Under the pieces are notes generated by a model. The model was not told the DNA's origin, did not search any database, and saw only the letters and a list, made by a program, of their open reading frames with translations. From contig OY294070.1 in assembly GCA_958510875.1 (NCBI GenBank), forward strand, positions 14,189,631 through 14,253,630: a stretch of DNA of 64,000 nucleotides, given 5' to 3'. The translations under genes and the position numbers were made by a program. This stretch comes from Endomychus coccineus. Its lineage: Eukaryota > Arthropoda > Insecta > Coleoptera > Endomychidae. Each line of letters starts with the position of its first letter. Position 1 is the first letter of the stretch. Below, piece by piece: positions 35,951 to 47,242 of the stretch.

Positions 35951-36159
35951 ATAACTTGCAAATTTCTACGTATTTGTTTATAATGTTAAAATAGTGTATA
36001 GGTAGAAAGCCGAAACAATAAATCATGAATTTTGGTAAAGCTAAGACCTTTGTTATCGTAGTCATGAATATGACTTCCTAATATACATAACTTTATGTAA
36101 CAATGTGTTACAATTTCAATTTAAATCCCGTGCTTAGTTGACGTGAATTAGTGTGCAAA

Positions 36160-36203
36160 AGTCTTCTGATGGTGGTCGTGAGACCGAAACGTACGTAAAG
36201 ACG
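36160..36203 (+). ncRNA. Hammerhead-like motif with altered core
   Basis: GTCTT-CTGATGG-T-GGTC-GTGA-GACC-GAAA-CGTACGTA-AAGAC. The catalytic CUGAUGA box has become CUGAUGG (A9 lost), so cleavage is unlikely. Stem I is perfect. Confidence 0.6.
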
Positions 36204-36225
36204 AAACAATTCGTACCTGGGTCAA

Positions 36226-38289
36226 GAATCATTATAAGGCAAAATTGAAACAGCTAATTTACGTTAAAATAAAAGCTACATAATTACGTAATTTCTTTAT
36301 TTCAATTCATTCCGGGAAATAAAAGTCTGAAAGTGTTTACACCTGCCTGTTGTTTTTTGGATATTTGTTCTTCCGGAAATAATTCAAAAGAACTCGATTT
36401 GTCTCTTTCAATATCAAATCAAAGCTAAAATATGTAACAAATTTGCTTTTGTGAGAGTTGTTTGTGTTTGTGTCCCGATTTCTTTGTTGTCAAATTATCC
36501 GCGAGTTGGCGATTTAGTTTTGCAAGACGTTTCCTCTAGACATCGAGACCAGATCATGCGAGAGTCTCGTGGGCACCATTACCGTTCAAAAAATGAAGAT
36601 TTACAAATTTTGTCACTTCCACATGTTTTAACCTTTTTTTAGTCTTTTTTCACAGTTTTATTGGTATATTTACAATTTATTGGAAAATTAGTTAGATGTG
36701 AAAAAATTAGCTTCTGAAATTAGTTCTGAAGATAATTGTTATAAAGTTAGACCCTGAAAACCAGCAAATATTTTGTTACTGTCATTTTATTTTATATCTC
36801 AAACACAGTTGAGAATAATGGAACGATTGTACTATCCAATCTCATCAATTTCGATAAAAAAAATTTAAATAACATTTTTGTAATCATTTGATGGTTAAAA
36901 CGAGAACAATGTTTAGTAAGGGCTTAGTAAGGGCGGTGGAAGTTTTTGTTTCTAGTACTATACCTATGGCGATACAAAAGTAAATACGAAAATAATAAGC
37001 ATTATCAATAAACCGTAAGTTTTATTTGATCTGGTTGACAAACAATCTGCGAGTGATTTGCGTATATACATACAGAATGTTGTCTAATGTTGCATGGATT
37101 ATGAAGACAAAATCACTCTAAGAGTTGTAAGGTTTCTAATTGAGTTTCATTACAACGATTACTTTGACTTTGGTGAATAATAAATCCGTCAAATCAAACA
37201 TTCAAAAGACGCTGCATATTTCTCGTCAATATCCTAAGATCCGTATAAAAAAGGGTACGAACTGCTTTGCGAAGCGTACTGTCTAAAAAGGCAATTGAGA
37301 GGTGTCAAGTTCATTGGAAAATCGCTAAGTTATTCTACAACGGTTTTCCTTCGTTCAACACCTCCGGGAAATTGATAAGGGTTCAAATTGAATTGACAGG
37401 CAAAATTGAGAAGAAAAATACCGCGGCCACGAAAGCAATTGACCTGAAAGTTGGGCCTTACGACCTTCTGAATAAGGAAATTGAAGGGTGATCTGAAAAA
37501 TCTCGGCGCTTTTCCGACCGGTTAGCTCCACCGTGTTCCTCGAATATACCCTTTCTAATATCGTTGAAAGGCAACAGACTTTATTTACGATAACAGTTAC
37601 ATGTTTCGTGGAAATAAGTATCGGAGTTTACAAACGGTGCTTTTGTATTACGTGCTTTTTTAATATAAATAGGTGAATGATATCGATTTTTATGATATAT
37701 TTCATTACATTTCATCAGTATTTTCTTCAACACTTTTATAAAGTATCTATTATATGATAAAACATTTAATTGTAACATATATCATTCTGAATCCTGTCAG
37801 CATGTATAATCTATCACTAGATAGTGGCTAAACGGTTTCTGATTGGTCGAAAGCAGTGATAGAATATACATTCTGACACAGTATGTTGGAATGATATTTT
37901 AATAATGAATTAGTGATATTTTGCCAAATAAAAAATATTTTTTTTGTGAAGTTTCTAAAATCTTGTAAGTATAAACACGTTAGGAATTTCATGTCCCACA
38001 CTCGCGAACCGTAACCCTCGCCTCGGAACTACAAGCTTTCGCTCGTGTGGAATATGAGCCATTACAAACTTTTAGCATACTCGTATACCATGCCAAATCT
38101 AATTTGTTATTAAGTAATAGTAGCATTGATAATTATCGATATTTTAAAATCTACATATCGTCGGGTTTCCGGCAATAACCAAATACGAAATAACTTACAT
38201 TTTTGTACTTTCGAGATAATTGGATTGAAATGTCAAATCAGGGATGTGGAAAAGCGCACACTTTCCAATGAAATCTGATTCTTTAGTAC
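36226..38289. other. Mostly featureless; small PLE-1 scrap at 36870-36990
   Basis: 36870-36990 (minus) matches the PLE-1 endonuclease region (the valine/asparagine-rich and alanine-lysine-histidine stretch, with an internal duplication of 'gcttagtaaggg'). A 74-codon frame at 37267-37491 is lysine-rich with no family. The rest shows nothing. Confidence 0.45.
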
Positions 38290-38468
38290 GAAATCTTAGG
38301 GACGAGTTTTCCCTCAGATCCATGTGGTGGTTGTTGGAGTATCCTCCGATACAATGGCTATGAACGCTGGTGTTCTACAGGGTTCTGTCTGGACACAACT
38401 TTGTTTCTCCTCCTCATAAACGATCTGCTCGAAGTGACCAACTGTCCCGTTCAGAGCTTTGCAGATGA
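38290..38468 (+). pseudogene. LINE-A RT fragment fused to LINE-B
   Basis: The plus strand reads a decayed MNAGVLQGSVWTQL block and then QSFADDG with the catalytic FADD at ~38457-38468. The match to LINE-A elsewhere stops here, exactly where LINE-B sequence begins, so the two lie end to end without a poly-A between them. Confidence 0.65.
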
Positions 38469-40435
38469 TGGTATACTCCAAACCGCTTTCTAATCTAGAT
38501 GCATTCGCGCCAGCATGGATTTGTGTCTTTCTAGACATAGGAGGGGCTTTTGACAATACATCACATGAATCAGTCAAAAGAGCACTAAAATACAGAGAAG
38601 TAGATAGAACCACAATGAGGTGGCTGTCACAACTGCTCTACCAGAATAGCATAGCAGAAACAAAAATAGGACAAGAATATATTTCCCTCTGCATTTCTAG
38701 AGGATGCCCACAAAGGGGAGTTACCTCCCCACGTATGTGGAGCTTAATTTATTGTACAACGGCTCCTCTGCGATCTGACTGACCTCCACATACACTGTCA
38801 GAGTTATGCCGACGACGTAGTCATATTCGCAAGAGGCAAACTCGGGAACGTCCTCTGCGACATAGTTGAAAGAAGCCTTGAATGTACTAAAGAATGGTGA
38901 CGATCGATGGGACTTAACGCCAACCCCACCAACGCCACCTTAGTTGCCTTTAGAAGGAAAAGGAATCCTAACCTGAGAACCATCTAACTGGATGGGAGCG
39001 TTATTGAGTGGATCTAGTATTATACTAGATAAAAAAACTCCTCTGGAGTAAACACCAATAAGAGATAACTATCAAAGCTACAAAATCCCTAATGATGTGC
39101 CGAAACTTTGTTGGTAAAAACAGGGGATGTAACCCTAACAACCTGCGGTGGATGTACACAGCAATAGTGAGACCTATGGGTCAGTGATCTGGGGTAGCAG
39201 AACTAGTCGGGCTAATTCAAGGATAAATCTATCAGAAATCCAAACACTAGCCTGTATATGCATAGTAGGTGCTATGAGAACATGGCCAATGGCTGCTATT
39301 GAAGTAATCCTCAATCTCACACCCCTACATATAGTAGTGGATAATATGGAGACAAAGACAACCCTTAGAATGAATGGAGAGGGAACCGCCAAACGTAAAT
39401 AACTTTCCTATAAATCAGCAAACCTGGGACATGCCCCAGATAAGATGTGAAAAAGGTGTAACTTCGCAAAACAATTTGAAACGAAACTAAGTCGCAAAAG
39501 GGAATGGGACGAAAATACCATCCCAAGATTCAGTTGAAAGGCCGTCAAATGATACACTGATGGCTCCAAAACAACAGAAGGGACTGGAATAGGAGTGTAT
39601 GGCCTGAATCGAAATACTAAGAAAGCTTAGACAAATCCCCAAGCATTTTACAAACGGAGATTCACGCTGTAGGCAAATGTCTCCAGTTCAATATAGAAAG
39701 AGACCTCAGCAGACAAGAAATAGTCATCGTGTTGGATAGCCAAACAGCCATCAACACGCTGAGCTCCCACGTAGTCTTATGATTACCACGAATGCTTAGA
39801 AAACAAAATGAACTAGGCAAGAAGAACGCAATTACCCTCCTATGGGTTCCGGGATACATCGGGGTGGAGGGTAACGAAAAGGGGCCGAAACACCATATGT
39901 GATACCTGAACCCTTCTGCGGGATAAGCGCCAGCACAATACTGGAGAACTTGAAAAAGAAGTAGATAACAAAACATCCCAATACTGGATAGGTCTGCTAG
40001 GATTGAAACAAGCAAAGACACTCCTGGGAAACTACAACCAAATGCGATCTATTGACTGCATCAACCTAAGTAAACATAAACTCAAAATACTGAAGGGAAT
40101 GCTAATAGGGCATTGCCAGTTGGAAGGACACCTTAAGAGGCTTGGATTAGTAGAACGAGAACGGTGCTGGTTCTGTGAGGAGAAGGACGAAAGTTCCATC
40201 CACATCCTCGCAGAATGCACTACCTTTCAAAACCCAAGGGCACGATACCTTGGGCATACCAAATAGAAGATGGAGACTTACCTAACGCGAAGCTATCCGA
40301 CATACTCAACTTTCTTAAAACCACAGGGTTGGAAGAACTGCTTTAGCCGGTGAGATATCCTGGGGGGCGTTGCAGCAGAAGGAGATCTTTTAGATCACAG
40401 TGAGCAAACATCCCCAACACAAGGGAAGTACTGTA
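38468..40435 (+). pseudogene. LINE-B RT, RNase H and zinc knuckle, decayed
   Basis: Blocks in order: AWICVFLDIGGAFDNTSHES (~38510-38570), SRGCPQRGVTSPRMWSL (~38700-38745), a SYADDVVIFARGK block (~38800-38840) with an intact catalytic YADD after a frameshift, thumb, and the end of RT with AMRTWPMAAIEVILNLTPLH (~39270-39330). RNase H follows, with TDGSKTTEGTGIGVYG (~39545-39600) and VLDSQTAINTLSS (~39730-39770). A WVPGYIGVEGNE block (~39845; the usual PGH histidine is replaced by tyrosine) and a knuckle CWFCEEKDESSIHILAEC (~40165-40220) close it. Several frameshifts and stops make it non-coding. The RNase H plus knuckle layout fits the I/LOA/R1 group of LINEs; the exact clade is not settled. 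Confidence 0.8.
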
Positions 40436-41527
40436 ATCAGTCCGAAAAAAGGTTACAGAATTTTGCAAATATATCAGTTTTGACCATTCGATTTGAACCG
40501 ATAACATCCGTTTGACTTCTATTTACCTCTGGTGCCAGTTAGATTCGAATATACTGTAGAATCAAAGGATATATTCAACAATCTCCCCATTTCAAAGTAT
40601 TGTGATGCTTGGGATGCTAATGTTATTCACAAATCATGAATAACACGATAAGCCAGAGAATACGGTAGCTGCCGGCTCTGTGTATATTTTTTTATCGAAC
40701 GGGCGTTAATGCCTTGCGATGGGTATGCGATATTAACAAAATACTAATCTTAATAAATGATCACAGCTTCATGAAATCAGGTAGCTAAGGGAATATAATA
40801 AACATCCTGTCTTTTGTGCCCCCATCGGCATTAAAGTTCATTATTGAAAGTCACGCCGATGACTTGTACATCGAACTTTTTAATCAATGTCAATGCTTTT
40901 ATTATGAATATGTATATAAGCAATAACTCATTAGGGTTACTGTGTTCAGACCCTTGCCGTTGATGAATCTTCAGTTGGATTCAGATGGAGATTCTCAAAG
41001 TTCATCATCTGTTGATGGGATGTGTTGTTGAAATCGACGTTTCCATTCTAATATTAATTCGGTTTATAGAATTATATACTTGTTGTTTTCTTTTTACTTC
41101 TATTTCACGTTATCTGAAATGAAAACAGGAATCCAGCTTTAATTAACGGAAGACCAGCTATACAGTGATACGAATAATTATTGAAAAGTCTTGGAACCTG
41201 AACCATAATCAATCATAAAATCTTAGATATTTTGTGATAACGATTTTTCCTCAGGGTTCATTTCTAGAGTTGGGAAAATATGCGCTAAATATGCACAGAA
41301 TTATGTTCTGAAAATCTTAATTTGTATACTCAATATAAAGTATCAATCTATCGAAATATACACGAAAATATGCATTTGTAATTATTATATTCTATATATC
41401 TTTTTATAATCTTTTTATCTAAGTAATAATAATAATAATAATACGATTTAAGTGTGTATTACATTTTTCGGATGATTCAGGAAATACGTATAATAGAAGA
41501 TTACAAATTTTATTTATCAACAATATA
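40436..41527. other. No gene seen; (AAT)n microsatellite near 41424
   Basis: Apparently single-copy AT-rich DNA with a short AAT repeat at ~41424-41441. Confidence 0.4.
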
Positions 41528-41974
41528 CAGGCTGTCCCAGGTTTTAGTAGCAGAACTTCAACAGTTGATAGAAAAATTTGATTTTGAGAAAAAAAATACT
41601 ATTAACATATATGCACAGACGCTTAGTTTTTGAGATACAGGGTAGAGTGTTGAAATTGAAAAAAAAATTTCGTTTTTTGCGAATATCTCCGGAACCGTTT
41701 ATTGTACAGAAAACAGCTTTTGCAAGCATTTTCTACTCATAGTGAGCGATGTTTTGGGTGATGAAAAATTTTTTTTTTACATAATTGGGGAAGATTTTGA
41801 AGGGGTAGTGGGTGTTTTTCTCCCCAACTTCTACGTCACTAGAAAAAATACGGTTTTGAGACAACCATTTGAACCACCAATATTTTTTACACAAAAACCT
41901 GGTCATGAGCTCTAAAGTTGCCCGTTTCCGAGAAAAATCAACTGTTACGTTGAAAAACATGGTCAATTTTTTGG
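41528..41974 (+). repeat. Left long terminal inverted repeat of the recombinase element
   Basis: It pairs with 43686-44130 in inverted orientation over ~445 bp. It contains an internal 'gagatacaggg' that resembles the element end and could be an older nested terminus. Confidence 0.8.
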
Positions 41975-42381
41975 TTTTGTTACTTGTTCTAACGTTTGAA
42001 TAAATTTTTTCTACGGATGCTATACAATGTGCCACTTCTCTCATCGCTTTCATACGTTCAAAACGAAAGATTTCTCACGCAGTGAGAAATATCCGCCAAT
42101 ACAGTGAGATATAATTTCTCACAGTAAGAAATAATTTCTCCCTGTTATCACGATAACCCAAGTCAGAATTGTTACATGTCAGATTGATATGACACGTTCT
42201 CCACGTTGACAACGCTACGCCGACGATTCACGTGCAATATCCAAGTAGCCCATTGTTGGCGTTTCTATAACAACAAAACCGAAGCACTGCATAATTATTG
42301 CTGTCAACTTACCCAACGAAAATAGTTTTATTGTTATTTGTTATAATATAAACAGTTCAGATTCATTAAATATTGAATATA

Positions 42382-43529
42382 ATGGAATACGAAGATTTAG
42401 AGTCAGAAAATACACCTCCAGAAATTATTCAGAAAGCAAATAGATGTTTGCAATAATTTGCTACCAAGCACATCAAGAGAAAAATATGAAATCGCTTACA
42501 GAAACTTTATGGACTGGAAAATGAAAGCCAAGATAAATTCTTCTTCCGAAAATACCTTGTTAGTTTATTTTGAAGAGTTGTCAAGAAGATTGAAATCATC
42601 AACATTATGGTCTCAGTACTCGATGCTAAGGAGTATCTTAATGATTAAAAACTGTGTTGATATATCAAAATACGTAAAACTATTTTTAAAACGCAAATCT
42701 GAAAAATATGTCAAAAACATTAACTTCTGAAGAAATTCAACAATTTTTAAAAGATGCACCTGATGAAAAGTATTTGCTGATAAAGGTATGAATTGAAAAT
42801 TTTTAAATTGTTATCGGAAAAAGAATGTTTGGTTTTGATTTCAGGCTGCTTTAGCTATTGGCCTTACAGGGGCATGCCGTTGTGATGAACTTCGAAAATT
42901 AAAAATTGATGACATGGAAGATCTTAATTCGGCCCTTTTAATGAATAAAATACCCGATACTAAAACCAAGGTTCCTAGAAATTTCACAGTCACAGGAGAA
43001 TTCTACCAAATTTACAAAAAATATGTGGAGCTTCGACCATGCACAAATGAAACACTTTTTTTTAAATTACAAAAATAGCAAATGTACGAAACAGCCTGTG
43101 GGGATAAATAAATTTGGCACCATGGCGAAAGAAATAGCGAAATTTTTGCAATTACCGAACCCTGAATTATATACTGGCCACTGTTTTCGAAGGTCATCTG
43201 CGACTATTTTAGTTAATGCAGGGGCAGATCTTTTAACTTTAAAACGCCATGGGTGTTGGAAATCCAGCAATGTTGCTGAATCTTATATCGACAACTCCAT
43301 AGCTAACAAAATGAAAATTTCAAAAAGTATAGTAGAATCCATTCAGCCTCCAGTGCCATTAGAACCTGAACACAACAATGCTGTGGAAGCTCAGTACGTT
43401 TCCCCATCAACTTCAACTTCGACCGCAGCTCATATTTCAATTACCGAAAACATGTTGAAACAAAACAACCTACCAGGAATTACTTTACAAAATAGTTCAA
43501 ATATAACTGTTAATTACTATTTTAAATAA
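42382..43529 (+). pseudogene. Crypton-like tyrosine recombinase, frameshifted, one intron
   Basis: The start ATG (42382) opens MEYEDLESENTPPEIIQKA. After a 1-base frameshift (~42453) comes an N-terminal helical domain (STSREKYEIAYRNFMDWKMK and YFEELSRRLKSSTLWSQYS), typical of the SAM-like core-binding domain of tyrosine recombinases. After a second frameshift (~42715) a GT-AG intron of 59 nt (42786-42844) splits LLIK from AALAIG. The catalytic domain has R in GACRCDELRKL (~42878), H-x-x-R in GHCFRRSSA (~43180), H and W in KRHGCWKSS (~43245-43260) and Y in VAESYI (~43280), so all expected catalytic residues are present. A third frameshift lies near 43075. A serine/threonine-rich tail ends at the TAA at 43527-43529. 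These enzymes cut and rejoin DNA through the tyrosine. The frameshifts inactivate this copy. Confidence 0.85.
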
Positions 43530-43685
43530 AATATAAAAATGAGTTAATGACATATAAGTATTGTTGTATATGTATTTTAATTTTCAATACTCGAAAACAA
43601 CGCATCCGTAGAAAAAGTACAATGTACAATTCGTGAGAAAACGACATATTTCTCACTTGTTGTACAATATACTATTGTTTAATTA

Positions 43686-44130
43686 GAAAGAATTAACCAT
43701 GTTTTTCAACATAAAAGTTGATTTTTCTCCAAAATGGTCAACTTTAGAGCTTATGACCAGGAGTACCTTTTTTGTGTAGAAGACATTGGCGGTTCGAATG
43801 GTTGTCTTGGAATCGTACTTTTCTCAGTGGCGTAGAAGTTGGGGGGAAAAACACCCACTACCCCTTCAAAATCTTCACCAATTATGACCAAAAAAATTTT
43901 CCATCACACAGAACATAGCTTACTATGAGTAGAAGATGCTTGCGGGAGCTGTTTTCTGTACGATAAACGATTTCGGAGAATTCGCAAAAAACTAATTTTT
44001 TTTTTCAATTTCAACACCCTGTATCTCAAAAACTAAGCGTCTGTGCATTTGTGTTGATAGGAACTTTTTTCTCAAAATCAAATTTTCTATCGACTGTTGA
44101 AATTCTGCTACTAAAACCTGGGACACCCTG
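43686..44130 (-). repeat. Right long terminal inverted repeat of the recombinase element
   Basis: Inverted counterpart of 41528-41974. It includes the 'cacccactaccccttcaaaat' segment also found at 21110. Confidence 0.8.
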
Positions 44131-44284
44131 TATATTGAATTTTATACTTGATATTATATATACCTATTATTCTTTACAATGAAGTCACTAATGGTATATG
44201 TGATCCTATTCCTTAAAATTACAATAAATTACCATAATATGCTTTCCGATTGTATCGATTGAAAAACTATGACGCCTATCTTGT

Positions 44285-44405
44285 AAAATAATTAATAAAC
44301 TATAAAAGAGTGAACTTTGTGGATAAAATATAAGTAAGAAACAATCACCCTTTTCCTCTAAAAACACTGTTAAAGTACTGAGTGCCTTTAGGCTTCCAAG
44401 TAACA
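44285..44405 (-). repeat. HHR-2 repeat family fragment
   Basis: 'aaacaatcacccttttcctc.aaaaacactgttaaagtactga' aligns with the HHR-2 repeats. It is cut off at ~44405 by LINE-C before the ribozyme-like core, which is therefore missing. Confidence 0.7.
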
Positions 44406-45668
44406 CCCTCTCATGGAATGATCAAGTGCTATCCATTGCGCAATCCGCTTCATAAAAATTTGGTTTTCTATTCCGCGCCAGGAGCTACCTGCTTGCCTAC
44501 GTAACACATGTAACACAGGGGCTATGAAAGGTACGCCCACTGCAGCAATGGAGACACTACTGGGATAACCTCCCCTCCAATCCAAGGAGAGGCAAGGCTT
44601 GGTGCCTTGAGAATACAAAATACATTGGAGAATGTTCACATTGGGCCAGGACACATGAGTATCATGAAAATCGTGACCAGGAACGTGTTAGGCATGAAAA
44701 CAAATCACATTCCAAAGCGATACACTTTTGACAACACATTCAGGGTATCAATACCAGAAAGAACTGGAGGAGAACATACAAACCTGGGCGACATTCTACA
44801 GGGAAAGATCTGGTATACAGACGGGTCTAAGACTGAAAAAGGTATAGGTGCAGGAGTATACTCAAGAAACACAAAGACTGGCTTCAGCTATTCATTGGGT
44901 AAACACATATCTGCCTTCCAAGCAGAGATATATGCAATCATCCAATGTGTGAAGGAAAACAATCGGAGAGCCATCGAAGATGTCACATATCAACAGACAG
45001 TCAGGCTGCATTTACGGCAATGAGAACTCAGGAAGTGACATCCCGTCTGGTATCGTCATCCAAAGAACTTGGAATAGTGACTGACCAAAACCGCGTTAAG
45101 CTGATCTGGATGCCGGGACATCATGGAGCGACAGGCAATGAAGAAGCTGGGAAACGCACATAGGAAGAAATACATCAAAGCCCTGCGTAACAAAAGACCA
45201 GACCTATTAGCACTGAATAGGGAAAAAATAAAAGTCGTAACAGGGCTCATGACTGACCATGCGCCAGTAAAGAGCACCTAAGCAAAATGGGACTATACAA
45301 TAGCGACCTGACATGCAGACTTTGCGGTAAGGATACAGGAACAGTAACATACATAATGTGTACACTCGAGGCACTGGATCGCAAAAGACAATCAAATTTT
45401 GGAAAGCCTAACAGCGAACCAGAATAATACAGTTCCCACTCAGTAAAGGACTTGTACAAACTCGTACAAGGTACCAAAATACTCGAGTGAATAGCGTAAA
45501 GAAACAAAACATAGCATAGGCGAAATACAATGGCCAGCAGGTCTAAGTGTCACCGGAGGCAACAGTTTTTAGTGAGTATGCCTGGAATGATGACTCTCAC
45601 AGTAGACCATGAGACTCAAAGGCTCATAACCTCTCCATAGAGTTTTCTTCATCTCCGCAAAAAAAAAA
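44405..45668 (+). mobile_element. LINE-C non-LTR retrotransposon 3' end
   Basis: A 5'-truncated copy with an RNase H domain, zinc knuckle, 3' UTR and short A run (45659-45668). Its 3' UTR matches the minus-strand copy at 9956-10110. LINE-A sequence follows within ~25 bp. Confidence 0.8.
44790..45400 (+). pseudogene. LINE-C RNase H domain and zinc knuckle
   Basis: KIWYTDGSKTEKGIGAGVYS (44805-44860) holds the first catalytic aspartate. SAFQAEIYAIIQCVKENNRR (~44905-44965) holds the glutamate. After a frameshift STDSQAAFTAMRTQE (~44985-45030) holds the second aspartate, and WMPGHHGATGNEEAG (~45110-45155) holds the final H/D block. A frame change then leads to a knuckle LTCRLCGKDTGTVTYIMC (~45310-45365). 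The catalytic set is complete, but at least two frameshifts split it. RNase H degrades the RNA template during LINE integration. This copy was probably active not long before it decayed. Confidence 0.8.
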
Positions 45669-45689
45669 CACATATATGGCAGAAATCTA

Positions 45690-45895
45690 TTGAACAACAT
45701 GATAGGGAATTTGGATATCTCCAAAGCATTTGATCGAGTCTGCCACCAAAGCGTTCTTGGGAAACTTTCATCATACGATTTGCCGCCTCAACTTTGTCGC
45801 TGACTATCGAGTTTTCTCTCAGATCCATGTGGTGGTTGACGGAATATCCTCCGATATAATGGCTGGTGTTCCACAGGGTCCTCAAAACCTACTTC
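45690..45895 (+). pseudogene. LINE-A reverse transcriptase fragment
   Basis: NLDISKAFDRVCHQSVLGKL (~45710-45770) is the RT block with the first catalytic aspartate (D-I-S-K-A-F-D). SSYDLPPQLCR and a broken VPQGP block follow, ending at ~45895. It is collinear with LINE-A at position 1-260 of the window. Confidence 0.75.
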
Positions 45896-45899
45896 AACT

Positions 45900-47022
45900 G
45901 TATTTTTAATGAATAAAGGTTATTGTTTCTAATTTATGCTGTAATACATTTTTGTAACTGGAGAAAAGCTTCGTCCGACGTCGCAAAAAGTTACAGGACA
46001 ACACTTGAACAAATATGATTTTTCCGAAATGATACTATTAGAATTAAAATCATTCAAAACTACTCTCTAGGTGGTCATTTAAGATAATTTCAAAGTACAT
46101 AAGCAACAGCAGATCGCAGTTTTTATTTATCTGAGGGATAACAGAAAAATGTGATTTTATGTATGACACCTGAAAACCAAGTTCTCTTTGGCTCAAAAGT
46201 GACGGACATTCATCGATGCTTCTAGCAGACTTCGGATCAAAACTATTTACCACATCCTTAATTCCAGAATATTACCATCACAGTAGTTTACCCACATACA
46301 TACGTACAGACAGACATTACCTCAAAACTATTCAGGAAGGCTGAAAATGGGTATCTCCGAGAAAAATAGTTTTAGGCCTATTTCAATACTTCTCTTATAC
46401 TACATCTAGTTAGGCAAGTCAAAATATATCATTAATTATTCACAATTTGTTATTCATATGAGAAGATTTTATTGTTTTATCTGCTTTCATTCAATTGAAT
46501 TAGAAATCATATGTTATTAGACCATCTTTCCATGATAAGAACTTCATATGGGGATGAAGAAAAGATTTCAATAAATAAGTCGGATTGGGTAGAGATCGCC
46601 GAATCTTACATTAGATGGAAAACATAAATCTCCAAGTTCACTAGATAGTAACGTGGCAACGGAGTGGCCGTAATGCAGTATTGGTCTTCATATTTCCTGC
46701 TTACATCTTTCTGTTTCCCGCCTCCATATAAAGTCTTACTGTCCTATTTATTACCCCTACAATATTTATACCCGAACATTAATTTTTCTACATCAGTAGT
46801 TCAATAAAACAGAAATTAGTAGGAAGCATTAATTTATTAAGCCATTAGTAGATACCACTCCGTCGTAATTATTATTTATTGTTTTCTTACTAGATGGGAA
46901 GATTTTAGGAAGGTAGTAAAAAGAATGTAAATGTTGTTGCCAACCGAGCGTTGTCTACAAGCTTCTTAAGGAAATTCTTGGCTCCACAATAACATATCCG
47001 TCCATCGTGTTAACAAAGTATT
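45900..47022. other. No supported gene; one protein-like minus frame at 46050-46253
   Basis: The minus frame reads DPKSARSIDECPSLLSQREL and then FQVSYIKSHFSVIPQINKN and LLLLMYFEIILNDH. It looks more like protein than its surroundings, but no family was recognised. Elsewhere nothing was seen. Confidence 0.35.
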
Positions 47023-47240
47023 TCACTTGCTTAATTCTATTGGATTAAACAAAGTAGAACAAGTCTCATATAACGGGTATTGGGGCCAAATTTGTGGATC
47101 TTTTTCAGTTGGAGTGACTTTACTCATTACCACAGAGGCGTGATGACCAATTCGAATATTTTTATCTAGAATTACCGGCTCGGGAATATTTTCTCCCAAA
47201 ACTTGTTTAAATTCTCTCAATAACTGAAGTCTTTATAATA
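47023..47240 (-). CDS. Exon-like open frame of unknown identity
   Basis: On the minus strand, a possible splice acceptor (actttcag-like 'gacttcag', ~47226) precedes an open frame reading LLREFKQVLGENIPEPVILD, then IRIGHHASVVMSKVTPTEKD and PQIWPQYPLYETCSTLF, ending in a stop at 47023. Amino-acid composition and the absence of decay are unlike the nearby transposon debris. The mariner at 47243 lies immediately upstream in its reading direction, so any preceding exon is separated by that insertion. It could be a host exon or part of an unrecognised mobile element. I cannot name it. Confidence 0.3.
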
Positions 47241-47242
47241 TA

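Larger units (their letters stand above)
34845..36225 (+). mobile_element. PLE-1 copy with inverted left terminal repeat, decayed
   Basis: It begins with a truncated terminal repeat in minus orientation (34845-34935). A plus-strand coding remnant (35100-35950), 3' UTR and plus-strand terminal repeat (36085-36225) follow. The inverted-left, direct-right layout is one of the arrangements known for Penelope. It also mirrors the arrangement at 12.3-15.3 kb. Confidence 0.75.
41528..44130 (+). mobile_element. 2.6-kb TA-flanked element encoding a tyrosine recombinase
   Basis: The left end CAGGCTGTCCCAGGTTTTAG (41528) is mirrored by CTAAAACCTGGGACACCCTG (to 44130). The inverted repeats extend ~445 bp on each side (to ~41974 and from ~43686) and are diverged by point changes and indels. 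TA, or TATA, flanks both ends (41524-41527, 44131-44134). The only coding region inside is a Crypton-like tyrosine recombinase. Beyond the paired zone, another short match ('ttttctacggatgc') sits at ~42015 and ~43610. The terminus resembles the ends of the two DDE elements at 52338 and 55241. Part of the right repeat recurs at 21075-21175, so the family is repetitive. Confidence 0.85.

Noticed and set aside
46260..46330. Repeated 'catacata.gtacagacagacat' motif
   Set aside because: A short low-complexity run of a kind common in insect DNA; not enough to call an element.
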